A stretch of 64,000 nucleotides of DNA, from positions 3,844,001-3,908,000 of the forward strand of contig NZ_AP027764.1 in the NCBI RefSeq assembly GCF_036503815.1. Reading direction: 5' to 3'. The notes beneath the pieces were generated by a model. It saw nothing but the letters and a program-made list of their open reading frames with translations. It ran no database searches and was not told the origin of the DNA. Positions 26,894 to 34,431 of this stretch are shown here, piece after piece. Source of the DNA: Escherichia coli. Lineage in GTDB: Bacteria; Pseudomonadota; Gammaproteobacteria; Enterobacterales; Enterobacteriaceae. How positions within the stretch are numbered: the first letter of the stretch is position 1; the number at the start of each line of letters is the position of its first letter. A program made the position numbers and the translations under genes.

Positions 26894-27756
26894 AGTATGT
26901 CTTTATTGAAAAACATCAGGCTGAGTTCAGCATCAAAGCAATGTGCCGCGTGCTCCGGGTGGCCCGCAGCGGCTGGTATACGTGGTGTCAGCGGCGGACA
27001 AGGATAAGCACGCGTCAGCAGTTCCGCCAACACTGCGACAGCGTTGTCCTCGCGGCTTTTACCCGGTCAAAACAGCGTTACGGTGCCCCACGCCTGACGG
27101 ATGAACTGCGTGCTCAGGGTTACCCCTTTAACGTAAAAACCGTGGCGGCAAGCCTGCGCCGTCAGGGACTGAGGGCAAAGGCCTCCCGGAAGTTCAGCCC
27201 GGTCAGCTACCGCGCACACGGCCTGCCTGTGTCAGAAAATCTGTTGGAGCAGGATTTTTACGCCAGTGGCCCGAACCAGAAGTGGGCAGGAGACATCACG
27301 TACTTACGTACAGATGAAGGCTGGCTGTATCTGGCAGTGGTCATTGACCTGTGGTCACGTGCCGTTATTGGCTGGTCAATGTCGCCACGCATGACGGCGC
27401 AACTGGCCTGCGATGCCCTGCAGATGGCGCTGTGGCGGCGTAAGAGGCCCCGGAACGTTATCGTTCACACGGACCGTGGAGGCCAGTACTGTTCAGCAGA
27501 TTATCAGGCGCAACTGAAGCGGCATAATCTGCGTGGAAGTATGAGCGCAAAAGGTTGCTGCTACGATAATGCCTGCGTGGAAAGCTTCTTTCATTCGCTG
27601 AAAGTGGAATGTATCCATGGAGAACACTTTATCAGCCGGGAAATAATGCGGGCAACGGTGTTTAATTATATCGAATGTGATTACAATCGGTGGCGGCGGC
27701 ACAGTTGGTGTGGCGGCCTCAGTCCGGAACAATTTGAAAACAAGAACCTCGCTTAG
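26890..27756 (+). CDS. insF: IS3 OrfB (InsF), DDE transposase
   Basis: 288-residue catalytic part of the IS3 transposase. The DDE integrase core shows WAGDITYL (first Asp), [10 protein letters not shown] (second Asp) and [14 protein letters not shown] (Glu), following an HTH_21 domain. Full length and uninterrupted. Expressed mainly as an OrfAB fusion through frameshifting. Confidence 0.96.
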
Positions 27757-27769
27757 GCCTGTGTCCATA

Positions 27770-27988
27770 TTACGTGGGTAGGATCAGATGGTTTCGCGCA
27801 TCTCCCCCGAAATTATCCTGCCTTGCTGGTGGGCGTGCTGCCTTGTGGATACATTCCGCGCGACGTTTTGCCGCCTGTTCCCGTGCCTTGTCATCATTCG
27901 CCAGCATGATGACCTCAGCCCACCGCGCCGCCGCTCTCCGGTACAGACCACGCGCTTCCAGTGCTTCCGCTTTGCTGTCGTGAATCAT
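27770..27988 (-). pseudogene. PerC-family regulator, 3' end disrupted by IS3
   Basis: 72 residues beginning MIHDSKAEALEARGLYRRAAARWAEV, the N-terminal pattern of PerC-family transcriptional activators found in P4-like elements. The last codons (LILPT) derive from the IS3 end. The helical core survives, so partial function is possible. Its ATG overlaps the stop of the ProQ-type gene as ATGA, so the two are coupled. Confidence 0.65.
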
Positions 27989-28515
27989 GCGCCTATTGTC
28001 TCCTTTGCTGCCCGGCGCTGGCGTTTGCGCTTCTCATTCAGCGCCACCAGCCGCGTTTCTGCGTCCTGTTGTTCCTGTGGTGTCACCTCGCCGCACGGCT
28101 GGCCTTTCAGGTCGTAGCGTACCCCACCAGCCATTAAGGCGCGGTAATAGTGCGGACACTGCGCATAAGATGCCAGCGTCGCACGCAATGCCCCTGGCCC
28201 GAATGCCAGCCCCCTGACGGCGAGATCCTGCATCAGGTCGTCGAATATCCCCACCTTAAGCGGCTTCGGTGCTTCCCGGCTGAATAAGTCAGGCCACAAC
28301 TCAGTGAGGCGGTTAACGCGCCTGCGGTTTTTGCGCTGGCGTTTGGTCATATGCCGCCACGGTGTCGCCCCTGTGGGCTTTTGCTGCGCTTTCTGGTTAC
28401 CGGGCATCACTTTATGCGCCGATGTGGTTTTATCCTGCTCCTGCGCCGCCTGCGTCGTTTTCTGCGGCGTGCCGTAAATGCCTTTCGGTTTTCTGTTAAT
28501 GGTCAGCTTAGTCAT
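27985..28515 (-). CDS. ProQ/FinO-family RNA chaperone of the element
   Basis: 176 residues from the ATG at 28515 (GGGG 6 bases upstream). The basic, Gln/Lys-rich N-terminus (about 1-75) precedes a ProQ/FinO domain (about 75-150: LWPDLFS... LRATLASYAQCPHYYRALMAGGVRYDLKG), and a basic tail follows. FinO-like proteins bind stem-loop RNAs and modulate antisense pairing, which is notable beside the element's putative antisense immunity region. It lies downstream of the primase and iterons. Confidence 0.8.
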   Translation of the reverse strand: MTKLTINRKPKGIYGTPQKTTQAAQEQDKTTSAHKVMPGNQKAQQKPTGATPWRHMTKRQRKNRRRVNRLTELWPDLFSREAPKPLKVGIFDDLMQDLAVRGLAFGPGALRATLASYAQCPHYYRALMAGGVRYDLKGQPCGEVTPQEQQDAETRLVALNEKRKRQRRAAKETIGA

Positions 28516-28527
28516 GCTTTGCCCCAT

Positions 28528-28896
28528 CGTTACAACTGTCTACCAACTGTCTACCGATATAATTGTTTGATTTATTTAATGTTATTAATACATAACAAAA
28601 AAACAATCTGCAAACTGTCTACCAACTCTCTACAGTATTAATACATTGATAATTAATGACTTTTACTAAATGGTAGACAGTGTAGATAGTTAAAAGAAAA
28701 ATTTTAAAAATGAACCCATAACTATCTATTTTTAGATACCCCCGTGGTTTAGAAATATAAAATAAACTGTCCACCTCTCTACCACATTAAAAATACCTAT
28801 ATAATTCAAAACATTAATTAGTAGATGGTTGGTAGAGGGTTAAGTGTATCTGTCTACCAACCGTCTACTTTTAAGTTTCAACTTATAAATTTCGTA
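28528..28896. other. Iteron-rich AT region, putative replication origin
   Basis: AACTGTCTACC repeats occur in direct orientation at 28534-28544, 28545-28555 and 28613-28623, with variants at 28624-28634 and 28764-28774, inverted copies at 28672-28690 and 28821-28841, and a final pair at 28850-28868. The region is AT-rich and immediately downstream of a P4-type primase-helicase gene, where P4 itself carries a replication region with iterons. Origin function is inference. No gene is seen. Confidence 0.6.
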
Positions 28897-30702
28897 TCAT
28901 GTTCTGTCGTTAATGCCTGCCGTTGCTGGTAACCATCCATCAGCATCTTTATCTAACAGAACATTTGTGATCGTTCGCCCTTTATCTGGACCTTTAGTGC
29001 ATTTAGCCCGCTTGTACTCCTTTCCGTACTCAGCCATTGCCCCTGGCATATCTGTACCAAAGCGTGTCAGTGATACCGGTTTTCCCAGACCATGCGCAGA
29101 CATATAAGCCAAATAAGCATGATACAGATATCGCCTCGGACTAAATGGCACTATTTCTGCATTACCTACTATCATTCCCTCACATTTAACCAACGACATC
29201 AGATAACCGCAGAAGTCCACCAGCGAATCACCTTCACGCTTTATCAACAGTGCTTCTTCTGATTTTTGCTGCTCATAAAGTAGTCTTTTCGCTTCGTCCT
29301 GGTCGGCAAATCGTGTAAGCAAATGGCGAATCACTACTGCCAGTTCCCCTTCTATCTTTTTCGCCAGCATCGGATCGCGTTCGTTCTCTGGTACAACCTC
29401 AGAGAAATTAAATATTACTCGTCGACGCGAGATCCCCCCACTACGGTCGCTGAATGACATGGCATAATTGTTTACTGCCAGCACTACCGCAGGAACGCGC
29501 GTGGAATAGGGCGCTTTGTGTTTCGGATCGATAGCCACCTTGTCACCGCCTGTAATGGCCTTAATCCCAGCACCATCACCTGCGTAGCGGGTCATGTCAG
29601 GCATGATAATCAGAGAATATCCCACCACTAACGCTCGTTCCCTCGCGTCTTCCAGCGCCTTCATGCTCGCCGATACTGTATTGGCCTTACCCGCCAGCAT
29701 GGTACAAATCTCCGCCATCACACTTTTACCGCTTCCGCCCGGCCCCGTTACCTCAAGGAATAACTGCCAGTCGTACCGGTTCGCCAGTACCATGAATAAT
29801 GCCGCCAGTACGCGATCCGCTTTACGAGCATTATCCGCCACCGAACGACGCAACCACTTCCAGAAATTCGGCGCATGTGTTGCCAGCGTTTCCCCCTCTT
29901 CTGGCGGGCTGAACGGTAATTCACTGGCATTTAACAACCAGTCATTTTTGTTGTGTTCCCGAAAATTTCCTGTCCTGATATCAAAAACACCGTTACTGAA
30001 CCCAATAAGATTTCTGTCCGCTCCCCCCATAACAGGTAGACTCAATTTCATTGTCTCTACGGCAAATTTAATGGCGTTTTGCGAATAACTAATTTCGGCA
30101 TCAATAAAAATCTTCGCCATAGACCGCTGGAGTTCCTTATCAGATACAGGCTCCCAAACAATTCCGTTGTAATGGTGAACTACATCAGAATCATCATTTA
30201 TCGCCAGTGCTCCTCCATAATGTTCAAGTAACACTTCCCCTCTCTGGCTGGCTCCCATCTGATTTAATGCAGGCTTGGGTAGACCACTATTTTTTGTAGC
30301 TAATTTCATCACTGAAACTTCCCCGTGCTCAGCCTGTTCGCGGATCCGTTGCAGGTAGTCGCGCCAGTTCTCCGGTTCCTGGTCGGTGATACCTTTGTAT
30401 AATTTCGCCTCCTGTACGCCAGCCAGCGCCAGCTTTTCAGCGATAGTATTGATCTGGATTGGCTCTATCTCCCCCGCGATATAGACACGCGCAAAACGGC
30501 GTTTCTCGTCAATAATGCGGATATTCGCCAGGTCTGCCAGTTGCTTTGGCCCCAGGTAAACAGGAGGCACGTTATCGCCGTGTTTTCGTCCTTCACTTTC
30601 AATCCAGTGTTGAGCATGGGCGTAAGCATCCATCCCGGCAAAAATGATTACCTCAGTGAATTTATCCTTCGGCTGATATTTTAGACTCGGTGCGTTTTTC
30701 AC
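28897..30702 (-). CDS. P4-family primase-helicase
   Basis: 601-residue replication protein. A TOPRIM-like N-terminal part (about 60-115) is followed by the D5/P4-type helicase: Walker A GPGGSGKSVMAE at about 320-331, Walker B-like LIIMPDM, an arginine-rich SGGISRRRVIFNF sensor segment, and a C-terminal DNA-binding winged-helix region. P4 alpha is 777 residues with an N-terminal zinc primase domain, so this is a shorter relative. The GTG start overlaps the preceding stop as GTGA. It likely binds the adjacent iterons. Confidence 0.85.
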   Translation of the reverse strand: MKNAPSLKYQPKDKFTEVIIFAGMDAYAHAQHWIESEGRKHGDNVPPVYLGPKQLADLANIRIIDEKRRFARVYIAGEIEPIQINTIAEKLALAGVQEAKLYKGITDQEPENWRDYLQRIREQAEHGEVSVMKLATKNSGLPKPALNQMGASQRGEVLLEHYGGALAINDDSDVVHHYNGIVWEPVSDKELQRSMAKIFIDAEISYSQNAIKFAVETMKLSLPVMGGADRNLIGFSNGVFDIRTGNFREHNKNDWLLNASELPFSPPEEGETLATHAPNFWKWLRRSVADNARKADRVLAALFMVLANRYDWQLFLEVTGPGGSGKSVMAEICTMLAGKANTVSASMKALEDARERALVVGYSLIIMPDMTRYAGDGAGIKAITGGDKVAIDPKHKAPYSTRVPAVVLAVNNYAMSFSDRSGGISRRRVIFNFSEVVPENERDPMLAKKIEGELAVVIRHLLTRFADQDEAKRLLYEQQKSEEALLIKREGDSLVDFCGYLMSLVKCEGMIVGNAEIVPFSPRRYLYHAYLAYMSAHGLGKPVSLTRFGTDMPGAMAEYGKEYKRAKCTKGPDKGRTITNVLLDKDADGWLPATAGINDRT

Positions 30703-30989
30703 TTCTTACCTCCCGCAACCAACATTGCCCGGATTTTTTTAATATTCGTGGCTGCACGTCTCGCCACTGCCTGTTGTTTGTTTTCCACCACAATAAAATC
30801 ACGATCAAACTGACGGCGCGGCATTACGCAGTCATATTCGTAAGCCTCACGGCGGTAGGTGATATTGCCTGGCGTAACGTGACGAATAACCACCCGTCCC
30901 CCGCGTCTGGTGTCCCGGAAAATATCACCGGGGCGGATTTCAGGCCGAGAGAGGCCGCTGGCAGTAAAGCCAGAATTTTTCTTTTTCAT
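30699..30989 (-). CDS. DUF4222-type small phage protein
   Basis: 96 residues. The core IRPGDIFRDTRRGGRVVIRHVTPGNITYRREAYEYDCVMPRRQFDRDFI matches the DUF4222 pattern of small early proteins in lambdoid and satellite phages; it is a compact beta-rich fold. Function unknown. It overlaps the primase start (GTGA), placing it in the replication operon. Confidence 0.65.
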   Translation of the reverse strand: MKKKNSGFTASGLSRPEIRPGDIFRDTRRGGRVVIRHVTPGNITYRREAYEYDCVMPRRQFDRDFIVVENKQQAVARRAATNIKKIRAMLVAGGKK

Positions 30990-30993
30990 GGTT

Positions 30994-31194
30994 TTATTTT
31001 CCTGTCAGCAGTTCCGGTTTTATTTCCGCACGAATACAAAGTTCAGAAAAAAATTCAGGAGAACCAACAATCTCATTACTTTTCAGTCGGCATTGTGATT
31101 TCACTTTCCCTTTATCCAGGTAAACCAGTACGCGTCCGGTGAAATCATCTGGCACATTAAGCACTACGGGTACATGCGCTTCATGATTATGCAT
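30994..31194 (-). CDS. Small protein with one FTG module
   Basis: 66 residues. It contains one copy of a module (FTGRVLVYLDKGKV... LKSNEIVGSPEFFSEL) that is found twice in the protein encoded at 31413-31778. The operon is packed: the start overlaps the upstream stop by 8 bases, and the stop lies 4 bases before the next gene. Function unknown. Confidence 0.55.
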   Translation of the reverse strand: MHNHEAHVPVVLNVPDDFTGRVLVYLDKGKVKSQCRLKSNEIVGSPEFFSELCIRAEIKPELLTGK

Positions 31195-31420
31195 GGCTTA
31201 CATCCTCCGTGAATTTTCTTCTGTAACGCGTCTCTGCCACATATTCCGCATAGTCCGACGCAATACTAAGAATCATTTCACCCTCTGACTTGTAGCCACT
31301 GGTATTGATAAGAAAATATGCAGCTTTCATCATGTCAGCAACGCTCAACAATGCGCCCGCTGCATCTTCCGGTGCGCCATCAAATTCCCGTTTCAGGGAA
31401 TTAAAACGATCATCACGCAT
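31187..31420 (-). CDS. Small helical hypothetical protein
   Basis: 77 residues, acidic N-terminus then helices (AAGALLSVADMMKAAYFLINTSGYKSEGEMILSIASDYAEYV). No known domain. It overlaps both neighbours by 8 bases in the early operon of the element, so it is very likely translated. Confidence 0.5.
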   Translation of the reverse strand: MRDDRFNSLKREFDGAPEDAAGALLSVADMMKAAYFLINTSGYKSEGEMILSIASDYAEYVAETRYRRKFTEDVSHA

Positions 31421-31778
31421 GTTTACCCCCCTGAATGACCTGATAACCGCAACTGGTCAGCAACTCGATAAATTCCGGCAGTGTGCCGAAACAGCAATCA
31501 TCACGCAGCCGTTCGCGGGATACTTCAACGCCGTTTTCGTAGTGACTCACCATACGCCCGGTAAAATGCAGATCATCATCGTGATGGCTCGTTGACGGCT
31601 TAATCAGTCGCGCACGTTCCGCCAGTTCCAGCAATGCTTCAACGCTTCCGGCAATTGCACCATCCGGCAGGTGGTAATTACGCACTATGCGCCCGTTCTC
31701 CACATTGACCAGCAACTGCCCGGTAAATTTCTCGTCAAACTGAATGCTGTTAAGGTCAGAAATTGACAGGTTATGCAT
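31413..31778 (-). CDS. Protein with two tandem FTG modules
   Basis: 121 residues from the ATG at 31778, which has AGGAGG 6 bases upstream; the more distal ATG lacks one. Two repeats are visible: FTGQLLVNVENGRIVRNYHL..AGSVEALLEL and FTGRMVSHYENGVEVSRERL..GTLPEFIEL. A third copy is the protein at 30994-31194. Gene duplication within one operon is the likely origin. Function unknown. Confidence 0.6.
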   Translation of the reverse strand: MHNLSISDLNSIQFDEKFTGQLLVNVENGRIVRNYHLPDGAIAGSVEALLELAERARLIKPSTSHHDDDLHFTGRMVSHYENGVEVSRERLRDDCCFGTLPEFIELLTSCGYQVIQGGKHA

Positions 31779-31995
31779 GGTGCACCTCCTGCACATCAGC
31801 CATGATAATTTTTCCGGCCTTATCCAGTGCCTGATCGGCTTTTAGCTGCACAAATGCTAAATAATGGGAGATGCATTCTGATTCTCTGGCTGCGTGTTTA
31901 TGCGCCACACCAGCGATAGCAGAAATCTCAATAAGTGAATCCATCAGCGTTTTGATAGCGTCTACCGCTGCATCAGGCCATGTTGCATTACACAT
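31771..31995 (-). CDS. Small early hypothetical protein
   Basis: 74 residues, helical (AVDAIKTLMDSLIEISAIAGVAHKHAARESECISHYLAF), no recognised domain. GGAGG lies 6 bases before the ATG, and its 3' end overlaps the next gene's start by 8 bases. It follows the Icd-like gene in the same operon. Confidence 0.5.
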   Translation of the reverse strand: MCNATWPDAAVDAIKTLMDSLIEISAIAGVAHKHAARESECISHYLAFVQLKADQALDKAGKIIMADVQEVHHA

Positions 31996-32191
31996 GTTCC
32001 ACCTCCTGGCGAATACGGGCGGCGAATACCATCACGCAGCCATCAGGAGATTGCTGGCGTGCTTCCTGTTCGCTGGTGGCCTCGATGTGAATTACGCGCG
32101 GTTGTGCCGTGCTCAGGGCGATAAAACGCCAGATGTATTTATTCAGGTTGTGCGAGTCCCGCCCTTGCGGGTGTGTGGTATGATTTCTCAT
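31988..32191 (-). CDS. Icd-like host cell-division inhibitor
   Basis: 67 residues: KYIWRFIALSTAQPRVIHIEATSEQEARQQSPDGCVMVFAARI is the conserved core of Icd-like/Ash-type small proteins of P1- and P4-like phages. GAGG lies 5 bases before the ATG at 32191. The start is preceded by complementary segments able to fold over it, as in P1, where the c4 antisense RNA controls icd. It is also in frame with a much longer upstream open frame. Confidence 0.6.
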   Translation of the reverse strand: MRNHTTHPQGRDSHNLNKYIWRFIALSTAQPRVIHIEATSEQEARQQSPDGCVMVFAARIRQEVEHV

Positions 32192-33295
32192 AGCTACCTC
32201 GATACTCTTGCTATCGTTGGTGGTTAGACGCCCTGCATGTGTGCCACCACTGCGGGGCGTTGTCGTTTCTGCACCTTGCATCAACAAGGTGTTGAACACC
32301 AATTTAAGCCCAGGTGTTAAACACGTCAAGTGTTGAACACTTATTTTTTTTCCTGCATACTGCATTTGTTTTTTGTAAGGGGTACACAACATGGCGACAA
32401 AAGCAGTAAACGCAAAATCACAAACAGTTGCGGCAAGGGTTCCGCATGAAGTTATGAACAATGTTGAGGCGGTAAAAATGCCTGGTGAAAGTACAGGGCA
32501 GTTTGTAACAGCAGCATTAAAGCGAGAAGTTGAATACCGCCAGCGCCGCAAGGCCAAAGAACAGGAGTAACCATCACCAGCGCCGTGGTGTGAGGAGCTA
32601 CGGTGCATCGTTTTACAGGGCTGCGCCATGACCAACAAAAAATCAACCAATACACCATCACCGGCACGGAAAAGACAGCGCAGAAAGATAGCGTACGAGC
32701 ATGAGTCAAACAGATTCGCGCCCTGTGCGTTTATCCTTGAGAAATTCCTTAAAGAGTACAGGCGCACAAAAATGGGGTCGCATACCTGGAAAACATCGCG
32801 GCATGGCAATGTTAAAGAGCAGGAATAGCCCACCAGCAAGCCAGCATATTCACCATAATGACCCTCAGTTAAACATAGAGTCATTGGTGCAAAGCTGACA
32901 CATTGCCCACCAGCCGCAAATCTGGCATTGTTGGCGATGCGTTCAAGTATGTAGCTTTCCCACTGGCGGCCCTCTGCGGTCGCCTTTGTTTTATCCAGAA
33001 CGAAATCAGACATCAGATTGATCAGCACCTGGCGACCTGACAAAATCGCATCAGTCGCGCCACCAGCAAAATTTTTTGCTTTCCGGACAGTGTGACCAAC
33101 GACATTTTGCAGCAAAATATTCTGCATTTCTGGCGTGCTGTAGTAACGGTGATCAGCGCCTTCACTCTGTGCGACCACAACGCTATAATCTGCCTCGTAG
33201 ACAGTAAGCAATATGGCGCAGTAGGCTATTCGTTCACAAAGGCGCTCCGGCAACGGGGCGCTTTCTCTTTTTGTAACGGTCAGAGCGTTACACAT
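31988..33295 (-). CDS. Long open frame reaching the Icd-like segment
   Basis: 435 codons open from the ATG at 33295, whose start overlaps the antirepressor stop by 8 bases. The first about 130 residues (ERIAYCAILLTVYEADYSVVVAQSEGADHRYYSTPEMQ) look like real protein. The middle is Cys/Ser-rich low-quality sequence lying antisense to a YlcI/YnfO-like gene, and the end is the Icd-like domain. It may be one Ash-type protein, or separate 5' and 3' genes with a chance-open middle. Confidence 0.35.
   Translation of the reverse strand: MCNALTVTKRESAPLPERLCERIAYCAILLTVYEADYSVVVAQSEGADHRYYSTPEMQNILLQNVVGHTVRKAKNFAGGATDAILSGRQVLINLMSDFVLDKTKATAEGRQWESYILERIANNARFAAGGQCVSFAPMTLCLTEGHYGEYAGLLVGYSCSLTLPCRDVFQVCDPIFVRLYSLRNFSRINAQGANLFDSCSYAIFLRCLFRAGDGVLVDFLLVMAQPCKTMHRSSSHHGAGDGYSCSLALRRWRYSTSRFNAAVTNCPVLSPGIFTASTLFITSCGTLAATVCDFAFTAFVAMLCTPYKKQMQYAGKKISVQHLTCLTPGLKLVFNTLLMQGAETTTPRSGGTHAGRLTTNDSKSIEVAMRNHTTHPQGRDSHNLNKYIWRFIALSTAQPRVIHIEATSEQEARQQSPDGCVMVFAARIRQEVEHV
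32192..32287 (-). ncRNA. Candidate immunity (c4/cI-like) RNA fold upstream of icd
   Basis: On the minus strand ACGCCC pairs with GGGCGT around a loop that contains GTGGTGG, itself complementary to a following CCACCAAC, giving mutually exclusive pairings. A third hairpin, CGATAGCAAGAGTATCG, ends next to the Icd ribosome site, and GATAGC can pair with GCTAT at the start codon. This arrangement resembles the immunity RNAs of P1/P4. Purely structural inference. Confidence 0.4.
32288..32361 (+). promoter_or_regulatory. Three GTGTTGAACAC palindromes and an overlapping promoter
   Basis: Palindromes at 32288-32300 (GGTGTTGAACACC), 32313-32324 (GGTGTTAAACAC) and 32329-32341 (AGTGTTGAACACT). The third overlaps a plus-strand sigma70-like promoter, TTGAAC (32333-32338), 17-base spacer, CATACT (32356-32361), 29 bases before the YlcI/YnfO-like ATG. 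This is the layout of a repressor-controlled promoter. Confidence 0.6.
32391..32570 (+). CDS. YlcI/YnfO-like small prophage protein
   Basis: 59 residues: VAARVPHEVMNNVEAVKMPGESTGQFVTAALKREVEYRQRRK fits the YlcI/YnfO (DUF3950) family of small ribbon-helix-helix-like phage proteins. The promoter at 32333-32361 and the operators just upstream suggest autoregulation. It is transcribed opposite to the rest of the element, as expected for a switch gene. It overlaps a long antisense frame. Confidence 0.6.
   Translation: MATKAVNAKSQTVAARVPHEVMNNVEAVKMPGESTGQFVTAALKREVEYRQRRKAKEQE
32628..32828 (+). CDS. Very basic small ORF after the YlcI/YnfO-like gene
   Basis: 66 residues, rich in Lys/Arg (SPARKRQRRKIAYEHES), 57 bases after the YlcI/YnfO-like stop on the same strand. 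No strong ribosome site and no recognised domain. It could be a second gene of a short divergent operon or a chance frame. Confidence 0.3.
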   Translation: MTNKKSTNTPSPARKRQRRKIAYEHESNRFAPCAFILEKFLKEYRRTKMGSHTWKTSRHGNVKEQE

Positions 33296-34088
33296 GGCTG
33301 TTTTCCTCCATGCGACGGGCTAACCAACGCTGCGAAAGACGAATTAATTCAGCCTTCCGCTGGTGGTAGTCCTGGCCTAACTCAATCAGCGTGATATTGC
33401 TCTGCTCAAGGTAAGAAAGGTGCTCAAGCTGCAACGTGCTCATGTGGTCGCGTGGTTCGCCTGTAATGCCGTTCGCCAGTGCCCACTGTTTTGCAGTCAT
33501 GCCACCCAGCACGATACGCGCCAGCATGTTCGCTTCCGTGGTGTAGTGGTGCTGGAGTGTGTTTTTACCCAGTTCAGCCCGGTACGCCTCCAGCGCGGCA
33601 CACATTGGCTTAAAGTAGCTGGCAACTGTGATACGGGCTTTCAGTTCCCGGCGTAACGCTGCGGAACGAACAGGCGCAACCTTGTGTAGCTCCTCCTCGC
33701 ATTTGATAAAGTACTGGCGAACGGCGCGGCCCTGTTCGGTACGTTCGACCATCGCCAGTTCTTTCGCCATGTTCACGGTGATGATGTACTCAAGAGCTGT
33801 TTGCTGGCGAGATTTTGCGCTCACCGGATCGGGTCGGCTCAAATATTCAACAACCTCATAATCCACGCCTTCCGTGAAGCCGTATTCTTCAATGCGCCCC
33901 TTGATCCACGAACGGAAAACGCGCCCTACACCTAACGCCTTATGTAACGCTCTGGCACTAACAATATTGGTTTCACTCCCGCCAATAACGCCGGAAATAA
34001 TCGGGATAATTTCGCCGAGATTTTGCAGATTCTGGTTTTCAGGCCGAACAAAGCCCCGCCCCTGTACGGGCATTTTTGGAAATTTCAT
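33288..34088 (-). CDS. AntA-type antirepressor
   Basis: 266 residues. The N-terminal AntA/AntB antirepressor domain (about 25-110: IIPIISGVIGGSETNIVSARALHKALGVGRVFRSWIKGRIEEYGFTEGVDYEVVEY... QQTALEYIITVNMAKELAMVERTEQGRAVRQYFIKCE) is followed by a C-terminal phage-type domain. In P1, Ant proteins lift repression under control of c4 and Icd; here the antirepressor sits next to an Icd-like gene. AGGAG precedes the ATG. Confidence 0.8.
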   Translation of the reverse strand: MKFPKMPVQGRGFVRPENQNLQNLGEIIPIISGVIGGSETNIVSARALHKALGVGRVFRSWIKGRIEEYGFTEGVDYEVVEYLSRPDPVSAKSRQQTALEYIITVNMAKELAMVERTEQGRAVRQYFIKCEEELHKVAPVRSAALRRELKARITVASYFKPMCAALEAYRAELGKNTLQHHYTTEANMLARIVLGGMTAKQWALANGITGEPRDHMSTLQLEHLSYLEQSNITLIELGQDYHQRKAELIRLSQRWLARRMEENSHV

Positions 34089-34165
34089 AAAAACTCCTGC
34101 TATCGAATTAAGTTACTTTTATTTGCTGGTGGATAGCTGGGGGAAATAGCCCCGTAGCCATTTAA

Positions 34166-34363
34166 TCAGGTAGCTGTTCCGCGTGATTCCGCAATACGCT
34201 GATTAATCCACTCGTCAATTTCACTCTCAACGAAAGCAATAGCTCGCGAGCCAATTTTAACTGATGCAGGAAATTTACCTTGCCCCATAAGGCGATAAAT
34301 CCATGCCTTGCTATATCCAGTTCTACGCTGAACTTCTGTTAAACGAATAAGCGTATTTGACAT
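34166..34363 (-). CDS. AlpA-family regulator/excisionase
   Basis: 65 residues. Classic AlpA helix-turn-helix (IRLTEVQRRTGYSKAWIYRLMGQGKFPASVKIGSRAIAFVESEIDEWINQRI). In satellites and CP4-type elements AlpA activates integrase expression and excision and is a typical marker of phage-inducible islands. The palindrome array at 34432-34576 lies in its upstream region. Confidence 0.88.
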   Translation of the reverse strand: MSNTLIRLTEVQRRTGYSKAWIYRLMGQGKFPASVKIGSRAIAFVESEIDEWINQRIAESRGTAT

Positions 34364-34431
34364 ATATTTACCTCATAACGTCTACTCAATTTGACGAGGT
34401 AATCATGGCACAGAAATAACGAATATTTTCA

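Larger units (their letters stand above)
26529..27786 (+). mobile_element. Complete IS3 insertion sequence
   Basis: The element is exactly 1258 bp, the known IS3 length. Terminal inverted repeats are TGATCTTACCCAGCAATA at the left and its imperfect complement ending TACGTGGGTAGGATCA at the right. It is flanked by a 3-bp target duplication, GAT at 26526-26528 and 27787-27789. Both transposase frames are intact, so it may be active. It interrupts the PerC-family gene of the satellite element. Confidence 0.97.
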
